From assembly GCF_947495725.1 (NCBI RefSeq), contig NZ_CANLZZ010000002.1:310001-374000 (forward strand): 64,000 nt of DNA. Reading direction: 5' to 3'. Made by a program: the position numbers and the translations under genes. Positions 43,613 through 52,899 of the stretch are shown here, piece by piece. This DNA comes from an uncultured Lutibacter sp. (lineage in GTDB: Bacteria > Bacteroidota > Bacteroidia > Flavobacteriales > Flavobacteriaceae). Positions within the stretch are counted from its first letter, which is position 1; every line of letters starts with the position of its first letter. The notes under the pieces are model-generated. The model was given only the letters and a program-made list of their open reading frames with translations. It was not told the DNA's origin and ran no database searches.

Positions 43613-45562
43613 ATGAAGCATAATAAAAATTTAATTGGAATATTAATTGCAATGCTTTTTAGTGTACAGTTAATAGTCGCTCAAATTAATGATGATGAAA
43701 CTAATTTTTATACTGAAGTTTCTAATGCGAACTTTGATAAAAATTTAATTTCGGATTATGGAGTTGATAATGATTTTTCGACAGATGATAGTGTAAAATT
43801 TCAACAGGCAGTTGACGAAATTTCTTCAAATGGGGGAGGAACGTTAATTGTAGAAAAAGGAAATTATTCGTTGTCGGATATTTTTCTAAAATCGAATGTT
43901 CATATTGTAATTGATAGCGAAGCGGTTATTCGTCCAAGTTTCAGAAATAATCAAAAGAATTACAGCATTTTTAAATTGGGAAGTGGAACAGGTCCAATTG
44001 AAAATGTAAGTATTCGAGGCGAAAACGGAACTAGAGTTAACATTGATTTAACCCAAAATAACAACCCAAATGTGTCTGTTTTTAATTGTGGAAATGTATT
44101 TAACTTTATGATTGCAAATTTCGTTGTGGAAGATGATTACACCAAATTTTCAGTTGTAACAATGGGAGGTGATTTTTATAATGATGTTTATGCTTTTCCA
44201 AAAAATGGTATCGTAAAAAATATTCACAATTTAAATGCTCATTATGGATATGGAGTTGTGCAAACACAATCTGCATCTAATATTTTGTTTAAAGATTTAC
44301 ATGGTTTAGGAGGTGCTACTTTACGAATGGAAACAGGATTTACAGGGTTAAATAATTTACAAGTTGTTGGAGAACCAAGAGTTGGAGGAATAGATAAATT
44401 AGTTGGTAGAAACATTTCTTGTACAAATGGAAATAGTGCAGTTATGATTTCTCCTCATGCAATGCATAATGGTTCGGTTGATGTTGAAGGTGTTGTTTCT
44501 AATGGAGCGGGTTTTGCAGTGAGAGTTGAAGGTGGTTTTGTTTCAAATAAATATGATCAAACAATAGGATTGATAGATGGAACATTTGAATCTGTTAGAA
44601 TAAAGGATGTGAAAGCTACTTTTGGAAATCAAGCCGAATTAAAATCTAAGCACTTTGGATATTATCCTTCTGAAATAGAAGATCCAACTGCAAAAAGTTC
44701 ATATGACAGTGATATTTACATTGGTCCATCAATAGCAGCCGTTTTAAATGATGCAAATTATCAATGTAATAAAGGTAAATCGTCAATAATAATTGAAGAT
44801 CCTATTGAAGCTATTGGATTTGAATTTCAAGAACCCATAATTCCTGAAGAGTTTGTGAATTATGATTGCAGTTCTTATGAGTCTATTGATAATTTTTCAA
44901 TGGAAATTAAAGGAGAAACTTGTGTAAATAAAAATAATGGTTCTTTAGTAATTAAAACAAAGACCGAAGAGAATTACATATTGAATTTTAACAATAAAGA
45001 GTATAATTTCACAAAAGAATTTAAGCTGGAAAATATAACCCCAGGAAATTATTTAGCTTGTATAATAGTTAAAAATAAAGATTTTGAACAATGTTTTAAC
45101 ATACAAATAGATGAAGTACCAGAAATTTCGGGAAAATCTTCATCTTCATTTAGCAAAACAGCTATTGAAATTTTTAATGGTACAAAACCTTTTAGTGTTT
45201 TTGTAAACGGAAAAGAAGAATTTAAGACTTATTCAAATAACATAGAAATCAATTCAAAAAACGGAGATTTAATTGAGGTTAAATCGGCCAAAGAATGTGA
45301 AGGGGTATTTTCAGAAAAAATAAAAGGAGATTATTTTGTAAGTATTTACCCTAATCCTGCATCAAGTTTTATAACTGTTATAAGTGCAGAAATTATAAAA
45401 AAAATTGAACTGTTTTCCAGTTCAGGAACATTGGTTAAAAAATTTTCAAAAAGTAATACAAATAACGTTGATGTTGATATTTCTAGTTTAAATGAAGGGT
45501 TTTATTTTTTAAAAATGACTCTTGGAGAAAAGGTAATCACCAAAAAAATTATTATTCAATAA
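43613..45562 (+). CDS. Iota-carrageenase family protein (GH82) with T9SS sorting domain
   Basis: A 649-residue secreted right-handed beta-helix protein. The ATG at 43613 is preferred over the upstream TTG at 43574 because it gives a normal signal peptide (MKHNKNLIGILIAMLFSVQL onward, ending VAQ). Residues about 28-425 match my recollection of Alteromonas fortis iota-carrageenase along the whole length, for example NGIVKNIHNLNAHYGYGVVQ, ATLRMETG and DIYIGPSIAAVLND. By that alignment Gln222, Glu245 and His281 correspond to Gln217, Glu240 and His282, but catalytic Asp247 is Gly242. After the helix comes the GETC module (about 440-570) and a T9SS sorting domain (IYPNPASSFITV). It leads directly into two GH150-like genes (7 bp gap). 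Family is very likely; activity is uncertain. Confidence 0.85.
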   Translation: MKHNKNLIGILIAMLFSVQLIVAQINDDETNFYTEVSNANFDKNLISDYGVDNDFSTDDSVKFQQAVDEISSNGGGTLIVEKGNYSLSDIFLKSNVHIVIDSEAVIRPSFRNNQKNYSIFKLGSGTGPIENVSIRGENGTRVNIDLTQNNNPNVSVFNCGNVFNFMIANFVVEDDYTKFSVVTMGGDFYNDVYAFPKNGIVKNIHNLNAHYGYGVVQTQSASNILFKDLHGLGGATLRMETGFTGLNNLQVVGEPRVGGIDKLVGRNISCTNGNSAVMISPHAMHNGSVDVEGVVSNGAGFAVRVEGGFVSNKYDQTIGLIDGTFESVRIKDVKATFGNQAELKSKHFGYYPSEIEDPTAKSSYDSDIYIGPSIAAVLNDANYQCNKGKSSIIIEDPIEAIGFEFQEPIIPEEFVNYDCSSYESIDNFSMEIKGETCVNKNNGSLVIKTKTEENYILNFNNKEYNFTKEFKLENITPGNYLACIIVKNKDFEQCFNIQIDEVPEISGKSSSSFSKTAIEIFNGTKPFSVFVNGKEEFKTYSNNIEINSKNGDLIEVKSAKECEGVFSEKIKGDYFVSIYPNPASSFITVISAEIIKKIELFSSSGTLVKKFSKSNTNNVDVDISSLNEGFYFLKMTLGEKVITKKIIIQ

Positions 45563-45569
45563 CTACCAA

Positions 45570-48413
45570 ATGAAATCAAAAAAAACTTTTTTAAAAATTC
45601 AGCTACTTTTAATATCTGTTGGTGTATTGAGTGCAATTCAGTATAATCTGCCTGCGCAAACGAAAAAAACTAATTTAAACAAAGAGATTATTAGCATAGA
45701 AACAGGTTATACAATTTCAAAAGTTAGAACTGTTCAAAACACCGACGAATCATATATAATTGGTTCCAGCTATGAAGGTACAGTATTAGGTGTCTCACAT
45801 ATTGGTGAAGTATTGTGGGAGAATAAACTTTCAGGATTTATGAACCACGATTTATGGTGCGAAGATATTACGGGTAATGGTATTGATGAAATTTTAGTTG
45901 CAAACGCAAACGGAACTGTTTACTGTTTAAATAATAACGGAGAGTTACTCTGGAAATTTAAACAAAATGATGCTCCAATGTATTCGGTATGTACTATTAA
46001 AAAAGGAAATGAGAATTATGTGGTTTGTGGCGGATATGATAAAAGTATCTACTATTTAAATTCAAAAGGAAAACAAATAAAAGAAATTTCGTCTTATAAT
46101 TATTCTGTTCAAAGTCCTTGGCAACCATATCCAAAGGCAATTCCAGATAGTACTTGTCATATTCCTAATTTTATTAGAAAAGTTAAAAAGGCAAATGGTA
46201 AAGAAATTTTAGCAGTACACGGTGTTATTCATACTATGGCTTTGCAGGCCAGAGGCTCGGTGTATTTATTTAATCCTTTAGAGAATAAACCATATAAAAT
46301 TCTAAAATTAGAAGGTAAAAGACCTTTAGGTGAATTACGTGTAATAGATTCTAATAACGATGGGAATGAAGAATTAATTGCAGGAAGCACAGGAATGGTT
46401 CATACTGCAAGTTTACTTAAAGTGGATTTGGATAACGAAAAACAACACCAATTTGATATTAATGCTATAAAAAATGGAATTGATAAATTTGGATATCGAA
46501 TAGCTCAACCAGAAGTGATTTCAGACAATGGAGAGCGAAAATATTTTGTGTTATTTGGTGCAAGAGTTTTATTGGTGCCTTTAGATTTCAACTTGAATAA
46601 TACAGAGGTTTTAGCAGCTAAGTACTCGTTTAATGATATGTGGAAGGATGAAAAAACTGGAAATATAGTATTGGCAAGTGCTCAAAGCGGCGGAAGCTGT
46701 ATTCATATAATTAATACTGAAAATAAAAATTGGAAAACAGCTTATAGTAATCTAGAACCTAAAGGAAAAATTGCTAAGATTTTAAAGAATTCAAAATCAC
46801 TTCGCACTAACTTAAAGAAGTATAAAGCTTCAAATAATGAGCGAAAGCCTTTACCTGTTTATTTTATGTCTGAAAACATACCAAGTACAGTAAAAAGTTT
46901 GGTTGAAGATATAAAAACAAATTATTCGAGCCCTGTGTTTTTAAATGGAGCAGGTTCTGATAAAGAAAAATGGGATAGGTCTGGGATTTTAAATGAAAGA
47001 TATAAAAAGAGGCGAGATGGAAGAATGAAATACATTTTAAGTCAGGATGAAATATTGGCTAAAATACTTCCAAAGTATAAAAATGCTCAAGGAATATCTT
47101 ATTGGGGTGGACATGGTAATGATCCGTATATGTATCAATTAAGTACAAATAAAAAAATATTAGATGGTGCTAACGGAAAAAAAACGGTTCAGATTTTTCC
47201 GGAGTTAGAAGATCATTCAGATAATTTTGCCTATGTAATGGAAGATTATTTTTACCCATTAGCAGCACATGCAAAGAAAAAAAACGGACAAATTTATGTG
47301 CGAACAAAACATTCATTTTGGCAAGCAAATGTGTATTTACCAATGTGGTCTCGTTTGCTTTCAGGTGAATTTTCAAATGTTTTTGTTCCTTCAATGGAAG
47401 AAACTACTGATAAATCTATGGAGTTAAGTTTAGCTTCTAGATTAGGTATTTGGACAAGTGGAGCAACAGACAGTTGGGGTTCACGTTGCGCAAGAGATAA
47501 TACGAGTTATGATAGATTAAGACAGCATTCTCACCAAATGTTACCAAACCATTTTTTACGTACAATGGTGTATCAAATTTCATATGGTGCGCAGTATTTA
47601 CATAATTTTCCAGTAGATCAAGAGTACATGAGTTTGCTTTGGGAGCTTATTGCAAAAGGAGCTTTATACGTTCCAAAGAGATCAGAAATTGTGAGTTTTT
47701 CTCCAATACATTTAAGTATGCTTTCACCAAATGAACATTTTTTGGAGGAAAGTAGCAATACCAAATGGACTACTTTTTACAATCAAAACTTTGAAGAAAA
47801 CAATCCTTTTGTTTTTAGTAGATTAAACGGATCTTGGCCTGGAGCAGCAGTAACAGAATGGGATTTTTCCAACTATGCTGCAGGTGTAAAAGATAGAAGA
47901 TTGAACTTTTTAGCTCCATATAAAAATGGAATGGTGTTAATTACTCCTCCGCAAGAAGGTGTTTTTGCTGATGTTGATGCTCCTCGTGGGAAGCTAACAG
48001 ATCATTTGCATCCTATGTATAAAAATATAATGAAAGAGTATTTAACCGATGGGAAAGACTATTTCTCAAAAGATGGAAAGGATAAATTTCCTCCAGATAC
48101 CTATTATAAAACAGTTGAAAATAGTATAAAAGAAAATGCAAAGCTATTGCCAATTACTGTTGAAGGTGATGTTGCTTGGGTAGTTGCCCAAACTTCACCA
48201 AAACATTTACGATTAACCATTATTGATAATGGCTATTTAAATCCAAATAATAGGGTAGCAAACGTAACTTTTAATAACATTAAGCCTAAAAAAATAGTTG
48301 ATATTTTAAATGGCAAGAATTTTGAAATAAATAAAACAAAACAAGTAAACATTAACATTCCTTGTGGAATGTTCAGATTTATAGATATAGAATTAGATAA
48401 ACCTCTCGAATAA
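45570..48413 (+). CDS. Lambda-carrageenase-like protein B (GH150-like)
   Basis: A 947-residue secreted protein, paralogue of the one at 37215. The signal peptide covers about 1-30 (ending LPAQ). The PQQ-like beta-propeller occupies about 35-400 with GSSYEGTVLGVSHIGEVLWE and DEILVANANGTVYCLNNNGE. The second domain has GISYWGGHGNDPYMYQ, FPELEDHSDNFAYVME, FVPSMEETTDKSMELSLAS and a conserved ending with FRFIDIEL. It lacks the N-terminal CBM-like piece and any T9SS domain, so how it leaves the periplasm, if it does, is not clear. It sits 7 bp after the GH82 gene and 6 bp before paralogue C, so the three are one transcript. The call rests on architecture and locus. Confidence 0.65.
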   Translation: MKSKKTFLKIQLLLISVGVLSAIQYNLPAQTKKTNLNKEIISIETGYTISKVRTVQNTDESYIIGSSYEGTVLGVSHIGEVLWENKLSGFMNHDLWCEDITGNGIDEILVANANGTVYCLNNNGELLWKFKQNDAPMYSVCTIKKGNENYVVCGGYDKSIYYLNSKGKQIKEISSYNYSVQSPWQPYPKAIPDSTCHIPNFIRKVKKANGKEILAVHGVIHTMALQARGSVYLFNPLENKPYKILKLEGKRPLGELRVIDSNNDGNEELIAGSTGMVHTASLLKVDLDNEKQHQFDINAIKNGIDKFGYRIAQPEVISDNGERKYFVLFGARVLLVPLDFNLNNTEVLAAKYSFNDMWKDEKTGNIVLASAQSGGSCIHIINTENKNWKTAYSNLEPKGKIAKILKNSKSLRTNLKKYKASNNERKPLPVYFMSENIPSTVKSLVEDIKTNYSSPVFLNGAGSDKEKWDRSGILNERYKKRRDGRMKYILSQDEILAKILPKYKNAQGISYWGGHGNDPYMYQLSTNKKILDGANGKKTVQIFPELEDHSDNFAYVMEDYFYPLAAHAKKKNGQIYVRTKHSFWQANVYLPMWSRLLSGEFSNVFVPSMEETTDKSMELSLASRLGIWTSGATDSWGSRCARDNTSYDRLRQHSHQMLPNHFLRTMVYQISYGAQYLHNFPVDQEYMSLLWELIAKGALYVPKRSEIVSFSPIHLSMLSPNEHFLEESSNTKWTTFYNQNFEENNPFVFSRLNGSWPGAAVTEWDFSNYAAGVKDRRLNFLAPYKNGMVLITPPQEGVFADVDAPRGKLTDHLHPMYKNIMKEYLTDGKDYFSKDGKDKFPPDTYYKTVENSIKENAKLLPITVEGDVAWVVAQTSPKHLRLTIIDNGYLNPNNRVANVTFNNIKPKKIVDILNGKNFEINKTKQVNINIPCGMFRFIDIELDKPLE

Positions 48414-48419
48414 TATTTT

Positions 48420-51257
48420 ATGAAAAAATACAGTTACTTAGTGTTTTTGATGTTTTTTACATCAATTTTAAATGCAAATACTTTTAATTTTAAAAGTGAA
48501 TTAATTGCAGATCCAGCAATTGTTAGCATTGAAACTGACTTTACAATTTTAAAAGTTAGAACAGCCCAAAATAAAGGGAAATCTTATATAGTTGCCTCTA
48601 GTTATGAGGGAACTGTTTTAGGAGTTAATTATAAAGGAAAAGTGCTTTGGAAGAATAAACTCTCAGGTTTTACAAATCATGATATTTATATAAGAGATTT
48701 AGACAATGATGGTAATGATGAAATTTTAGCAGCAAATGCAGACGGAACTATTTATTGTTTAAATTCAAAAGGAAAATTATTATGGAAGTTTTCAATAAAC
48801 TCTGCTCCTATGTTTGCGGTTTCTGCAATAAAAAAGGATGATAAAATGTATGTTGTTGCTGGAGGTTTTGATACAAATATTTACTATTTAACTGCCAAAG
48901 GTGAATTCTTGAAAAAAATAGATTTTAGAACATTTTCTATAGAAAAGACTCGAAAATTTAAAGGTAAAAGAGTGCCAGAAGGAAATGAAAGTATGTCAAA
49001 CTTTATCAGAACTATTAAAAAACCTGATGGTAAAGAAACACTAGTTGCTTTAGGTACCAATAATCATATGCAAAATGTTGGAACTTTATATTTTTTTAAT
49101 CCTTTAGATGATCTTCCTTTTAAGACAAAAGCTATTAAAAGAAATAAATCAACAAAGGAAAAATTCAAATTAAGGCCAATTGGCGATTTAAAGATTGTTG
49201 ATTATGATAATGATGGTTTTCAAGAAGTAGTTTTAGGGGCTTCTGCGCACGTTCAGGATATGGTTGTATCAACGTTTAACACTAAAAACGACCAATTTTC
49301 TTTTAATAAAATAACAAAAATATCATTTGGTTATGATATTAGTCAAACTGAAGTTGTGAGCCAAAATGGGAAAAACATGTATTTTACAAGAGCCGGAAGT
49401 AAAATACATTTGTATGAACCAGGTGCATCTGAAAAAGATTTGGAAAGAATTGTAGGTAAATATGCATACAATGACATCTGTAAAATACCAAATACAAATA
49501 AGGTTGCTTTTGCAAGTAGCCAAAGTGGAGGAAGTGCTATTCATATTATAGATTTAGACAATCCAAAATGGAAGAAAAGTTTTAAAAATTTAGTCCCAAA
49601 AGGGAAAATTACTACAATTCTTAAAAATACAAATGAGATTAAAGCCAATCTTAAAAAATATACAAAACCTGTATCGGAAAACAAATCTCAAAAAGTATAT
49701 TTGATGACAGAAAAAATACCTAGTAATTTAGAAAGTCTTAAAAATAATTTATTTTATAAATATCAAAATCCATATTTTTTGAACTCTTTAAATATGAAAA
49801 ATGTTGAGAATTGGGATAGATCTAATGTGCCAAATGAAAAATATAAAAACTCTAGAGATAGAAGAAAAAGGTACACGTTAACAAGTGATGAGGCATACAA
49901 TCAAATAACAGGGAAGTTAAAAGATGCTCCTGGAATTGCTTATTGGGCAGGTCATGGAAATGATCCTTATATGTTCAATATAAATACTACAAAAAAAGTG
50001 CTTGATAAAGCAAATAGCGAAAATAAAAAAACAGTATTAATTTATCCAGAGATGGAAGATCATACTGAAAACGCTATGTATTTAGTAAATGATTTAGCAT
50101 ACCCATTAGCTGAATATGCAAAAACTAGAAACGGAAATATTTTTTTAAGAAACAAACACAATGCTTGGTTGGGAACTTGTTATTTAGAGCCTTGGAAAAG
50201 ATTAATGTCAGGAGAATTTGCAGATGTTTTTGTGCCGTCAATGGAAGAAACTACCGATAAATCTATGGAATTAAGTTTAGCAGGTCGTTTAGGGTTATGG
50301 TCTAGTGGGGTTGTAAATAATTGGGGTACAAGAGCTGTTCCAGATAATACAGCATTTGATAGATCTAGGCAATTAGGTTACCAAAGATTGCCAAATCATT
50401 TTTTAAGAATGTTGATTTTTCATACTTCTTATGGAGCACAATTCATCAATAATTTTTCTATAGATCAGGAGTATATGAGTGTTTATTGGGAATTGATTGC
50501 AAAAGGTGCATTGTATGTTCCAGAAAGAAATGAGATTTTAAGTTTTTCCACTATTCATATAAGTATGAAAGACCCAGATCCACATTTTATAGACGATGGT
50601 TCAAACGTAAAATGGAGCGTTTTTTATAATGAAGAGTTTGAAAATAATAATCCTTTTGTATTAAGTAGATTAAACGGTACTTGGCCAGGAGCACCAGTAA
50701 CAGACTGGGATTTTTCTAAATACGCTGCAGGTGTTAAAGAAAGAAGATTGAACTTTTTAGCACCTTACCAAAATGGATTGGTGTTAATTACACCACCTCA
50801 ACAAGGTGTTTTTGCTCAAAAAGATGCGGTTAGAGGAAAGTTATCGAACAATTTACATCCTTTATATAAAAACATTATGAAGGAGTACATAACTGATGGA
50901 CGTAATTATTATTCAGCTGATGGAAAACAAACTTTTAAAGCTGATGAGTATTACAAAGTAATTGAAAATGATATTAAACAATCAGCCAAAAAATTACCAA
51001 TTACTGTAAGTGGCGATGTTGCTTGGGTAGTTGCTCAAACATCGCCAAATAATTTACGCTTAACCTTAATAGATAATGGTTATGTAAACCCTGAAAAAAG
51101 CGAGGCTATTGTAAAATTCAACACAATAACGCCAGTTAAAATTAAAGATATTTTAAGTGGCGAAGAATTTCAACAAACAAAAGCTTCAACAACAATAAAT
51201 ATTCCTTTAGGAGGATTTAGATTTATAGATGTTGAATTAAAAAATGAATTAAAATAA
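48420..51257 (+). CDS. Lambda-carrageenase-like protein C (GH150-like)
   Basis: A 945-residue secreted protein, third paralogue. The signal peptide covers about 1-20 (ending LNANTF). The PQQ-like propeller (about 30-400) contains ASSYEGTVLGVNYKGKVLWK and DEILAANADGTIYCLNSKGK. The second domain keeps the family blocks AYWAGHGNDPYMFN (Ala instead of the first Gly), YPEMEDHTENAMYLVND, FVPSMEETTDKSMELSLAGR and NGTWPGAPVTDWDFSKYAAG. It looks closer to paralogue B than to A by eye, consistent with a tandem duplication, but differs in the propeller loops. No T9SS domain is present. Different paralogues may cut differently sulfated stretches of the polymer; this is inference. Confidence 0.65.
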   Translation: MKKYSYLVFLMFFTSILNANTFNFKSELIADPAIVSIETDFTILKVRTAQNKGKSYIVASSYEGTVLGVNYKGKVLWKNKLSGFTNHDIYIRDLDNDGNDEILAANADGTIYCLNSKGKLLWKFSINSAPMFAVSAIKKDDKMYVVAGGFDTNIYYLTAKGEFLKKIDFRTFSIEKTRKFKGKRVPEGNESMSNFIRTIKKPDGKETLVALGTNNHMQNVGTLYFFNPLDDLPFKTKAIKRNKSTKEKFKLRPIGDLKIVDYDNDGFQEVVLGASAHVQDMVVSTFNTKNDQFSFNKITKISFGYDISQTEVVSQNGKNMYFTRAGSKIHLYEPGASEKDLERIVGKYAYNDICKIPNTNKVAFASSQSGGSAIHIIDLDNPKWKKSFKNLVPKGKITTILKNTNEIKANLKKYTKPVSENKSQKVYLMTEKIPSNLESLKNNLFYKYQNPYFLNSLNMKNVENWDRSNVPNEKYKNSRDRRKRYTLTSDEAYNQITGKLKDAPGIAYWAGHGNDPYMFNINTTKKVLDKANSENKKTVLIYPEMEDHTENAMYLVNDLAYPLAEYAKTRNGNIFLRNKHNAWLGTCYLEPWKRLMSGEFADVFVPSMEETTDKSMELSLAGRLGLWSSGVVNNWGTRAVPDNTAFDRSRQLGYQRLPNHFLRMLIFHTSYGAQFINNFSIDQEYMSVYWELIAKGALYVPERNEILSFSTIHISMKDPDPHFIDDGSNVKWSVFYNEEFENNNPFVLSRLNGTWPGAPVTDWDFSKYAAGVKERRLNFLAPYQNGLVLITPPQQGVFAQKDAVRGKLSNNLHPLYKNIMKEYITDGRNYYSADGKQTFKADEYYKVIENDIKQSAKKLPITVSGDVAWVVAQTSPNNLRLTLIDNGYVNPEKSEAIVKFNTITPVKIKDILSGEEFQQTKASTTINIPLGGFRFIDVELKNELK

Positions 51258-51371
51258 AAGGTAAAAAATAGTTTACTAAGGCTAAAATTGAGAAAGTAAA
51301 TAATTAGGAGAGTTTATACCTTGTGAAATATTTATTTGAATTAATTATTAGACTATAGAAAAGTGTTTGAT

Positions 51372-51379
51372 TATTTTTG
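51372..51379 (+). promoter_or_regulatory. Possible -7 box upstream of the sulfatase gene
   Basis: TATTTTTG ends 32 bp before the ATG at 51412, in the only sizeable gap (154 bp) between the carrageenase-like genes and the sulfatase operon. The -33 element is not evident. Confidence 0.3.
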
Positions 51380-51411
51380 AATGAAATCAGAATTGATAAA
51401 AAAAAATAAAA

Positions 51412-52875
51412 ATGTTAAAAACAATACAAGCTTTATTAGTAGTTACGGTACTAGTGTTTACTAGTTGTGCTGAAAAAAAGGCACCAGAGCAAGTAGTTAA
51501 AAAACAAAACCAACCAAATATTATTCTTTTTGTGGCCGATGATCACGGTACAGATGCTTTAGGTTGTTATGGAAATGAGGTTATTAAAACTCCAAATCTA
51601 GATCAATTAGCAGCTGAAGGAACAATTTTTAAAAATGCATATTGTACAAGTGCAAGTTGCGCAGCTAGTAGATCGGTAATTTTATCAGGTAAATTTGGTC
51701 ATGCAACAGGTTCTTATGGTCACGTTCATGATTATCATCACTTTAGTACATTTGATAACGTAAAATCATTGCCAATATTATTGGAAGAAGATGGTTATGA
51801 AACTGCTCGAATTGGTAAATACCATGTTGCCCCAGAAACAGTATATCATTTCAATACAGTTTTAGAAGCCGACCCAAGAAATACAGTTGAAATGGCCGAA
51901 AAATGCGGAAATGTTTTAAATTCAGACAAACCATTCTTTTTATATTTTTGTACTGATGATCCGCATAGAGGACATCCATTTGAACCTGAGCAATGGAATG
52001 ATCCAAATAGTTTTGGGAACAAAGTAGAAGGTTATAAAGGTGTTGAAACAGTTGTTTACGATCCAAAAGATGTTTTAGTGCCTAGTTTTTTACCAGACAC
52101 AAAGGAAAGTAGAGAAGAAATTGCACAGTATTATCAAAGTGTTTCACGTATAGATCAAGGTTTTGGTAAGCTTATGAAAATGTTACAAGAAACAGGAAAA
52201 GCTGATAACACAATTGTTATGTATATTTCAGATAATGGAATGGCATTTCCAGGAGCAAAAACAACTGTTCATGAGCCAGGAATTAAGTTGCCTTGTATTA
52301 TTAAAGACCCAACAAATTCAAATAAGGTAAGTACAAACAATGCTATGATTTCTTGGGTAGATTTAACACCTACTATTTTAGATATGGCCAAGGTTAGTTA
52401 CAATGAAAAAGATTTTCACGGAAAGTCTTTCAAAAGTATTTTATCTGAAGAAAATCCAAAAGATTGGAATGAGGTATATGCATCTCATACCTTTCACGAA
52501 ATTACAATGTATTATCCAATGCGTGTTGTTAGAAGTAATAATTACAAATTAATTTGGAACATTGCCTGGCGTTTAGAATATCCATTTGCATCGGATTTAT
52601 GGGCTTCTTCAACTTGGCAAAGTATTTACAGAAACAATATTGAATATTATGGACCTAAAAAAGTAGATGACTATTTATTTAGACCAGAATTTGAACTATA
52701 CGATTTAGATAAAGATCCGGACGAAATGAACAATTTAGCTACAGATAATGAATTTTCAGATATATTAAATTCATTAAAAGATAAATTGAAAACTTTTCAA
52801 CAAAAAACAAGAGATCCTTGGCAAATTATGTGGAGCCATGATTCTTCAATGCAAGGAACAGGAGTAAACTTATAA
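51412..52875 (+). CDS. Sulfatase (family S1), lipoprotein
   Basis: A 487-residue type I sulfatase. The lipobox VFTSC (about residue 20) indicates a lipoprotein on the periplasmic or outer surface. The metal-binding start is NIILFVADDHGTDALGCYGN. The formylglycine site is C83-A-A-S-R87, which fits C-x-[PA]-x-R though Pro is more usual. YISDNGMAFPGAKTTVHEPG contributes the C-terminal Asp-Asn metal ligands and Lys. An activating enzyme (anSME) must be encoded elsewhere. In this locus it probably removes ester sulfate from carrageenan oligosaccharides; which position cannot be read from sequence. First gene of a run of seven closely spaced genes. Confidence 0.92.
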   Translation: MLKTIQALLVVTVLVFTSCAEKKAPEQVVKKQNQPNIILFVADDHGTDALGCYGNEVIKTPNLDQLAAEGTIFKNAYCTSASCAASRSVILSGKFGHATGSYGHVHDYHHFSTFDNVKSLPILLEEDGYETARIGKYHVAPETVYHFNTVLEADPRNTVEMAEKCGNVLNSDKPFFLYFCTDDPHRGHPFEPEQWNDPNSFGNKVEGYKGVETVVYDPKDVLVPSFLPDTKESREEIAQYYQSVSRIDQGFGKLMKMLQETGKADNTIVMYISDNGMAFPGAKTTVHEPGIKLPCIIKDPTNSNKVSTNNAMISWVDLTPTILDMAKVSYNEKDFHGKSFKSILSEENPKDWNEVYASHTFHEITMYYPMRVVRSNNYKLIWNIAWRLEYPFASDLWASSTWQSIYRNNIEYYGPKKVDDYLFRPEFELYDLDKDPDEMNNLATDNEFSDILNSLKDKLKTFQQKTRDPWQIMWSHDSSMQGTGVNL

Positions 52876-52899
52876 TACATTAATTATAACATATTTAAA

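Noticed and set aside
37215-51257. PQQ-dependent dehydrogenase annotation for the three large paralogues
   Set aside because: Only the N-terminal propeller resembles PQQ-repeat proteins; no dehydrogenase cofactor or disulfide motifs are seen, and the conserved C-terminal half and the locus point to a glycoside hydrolase.
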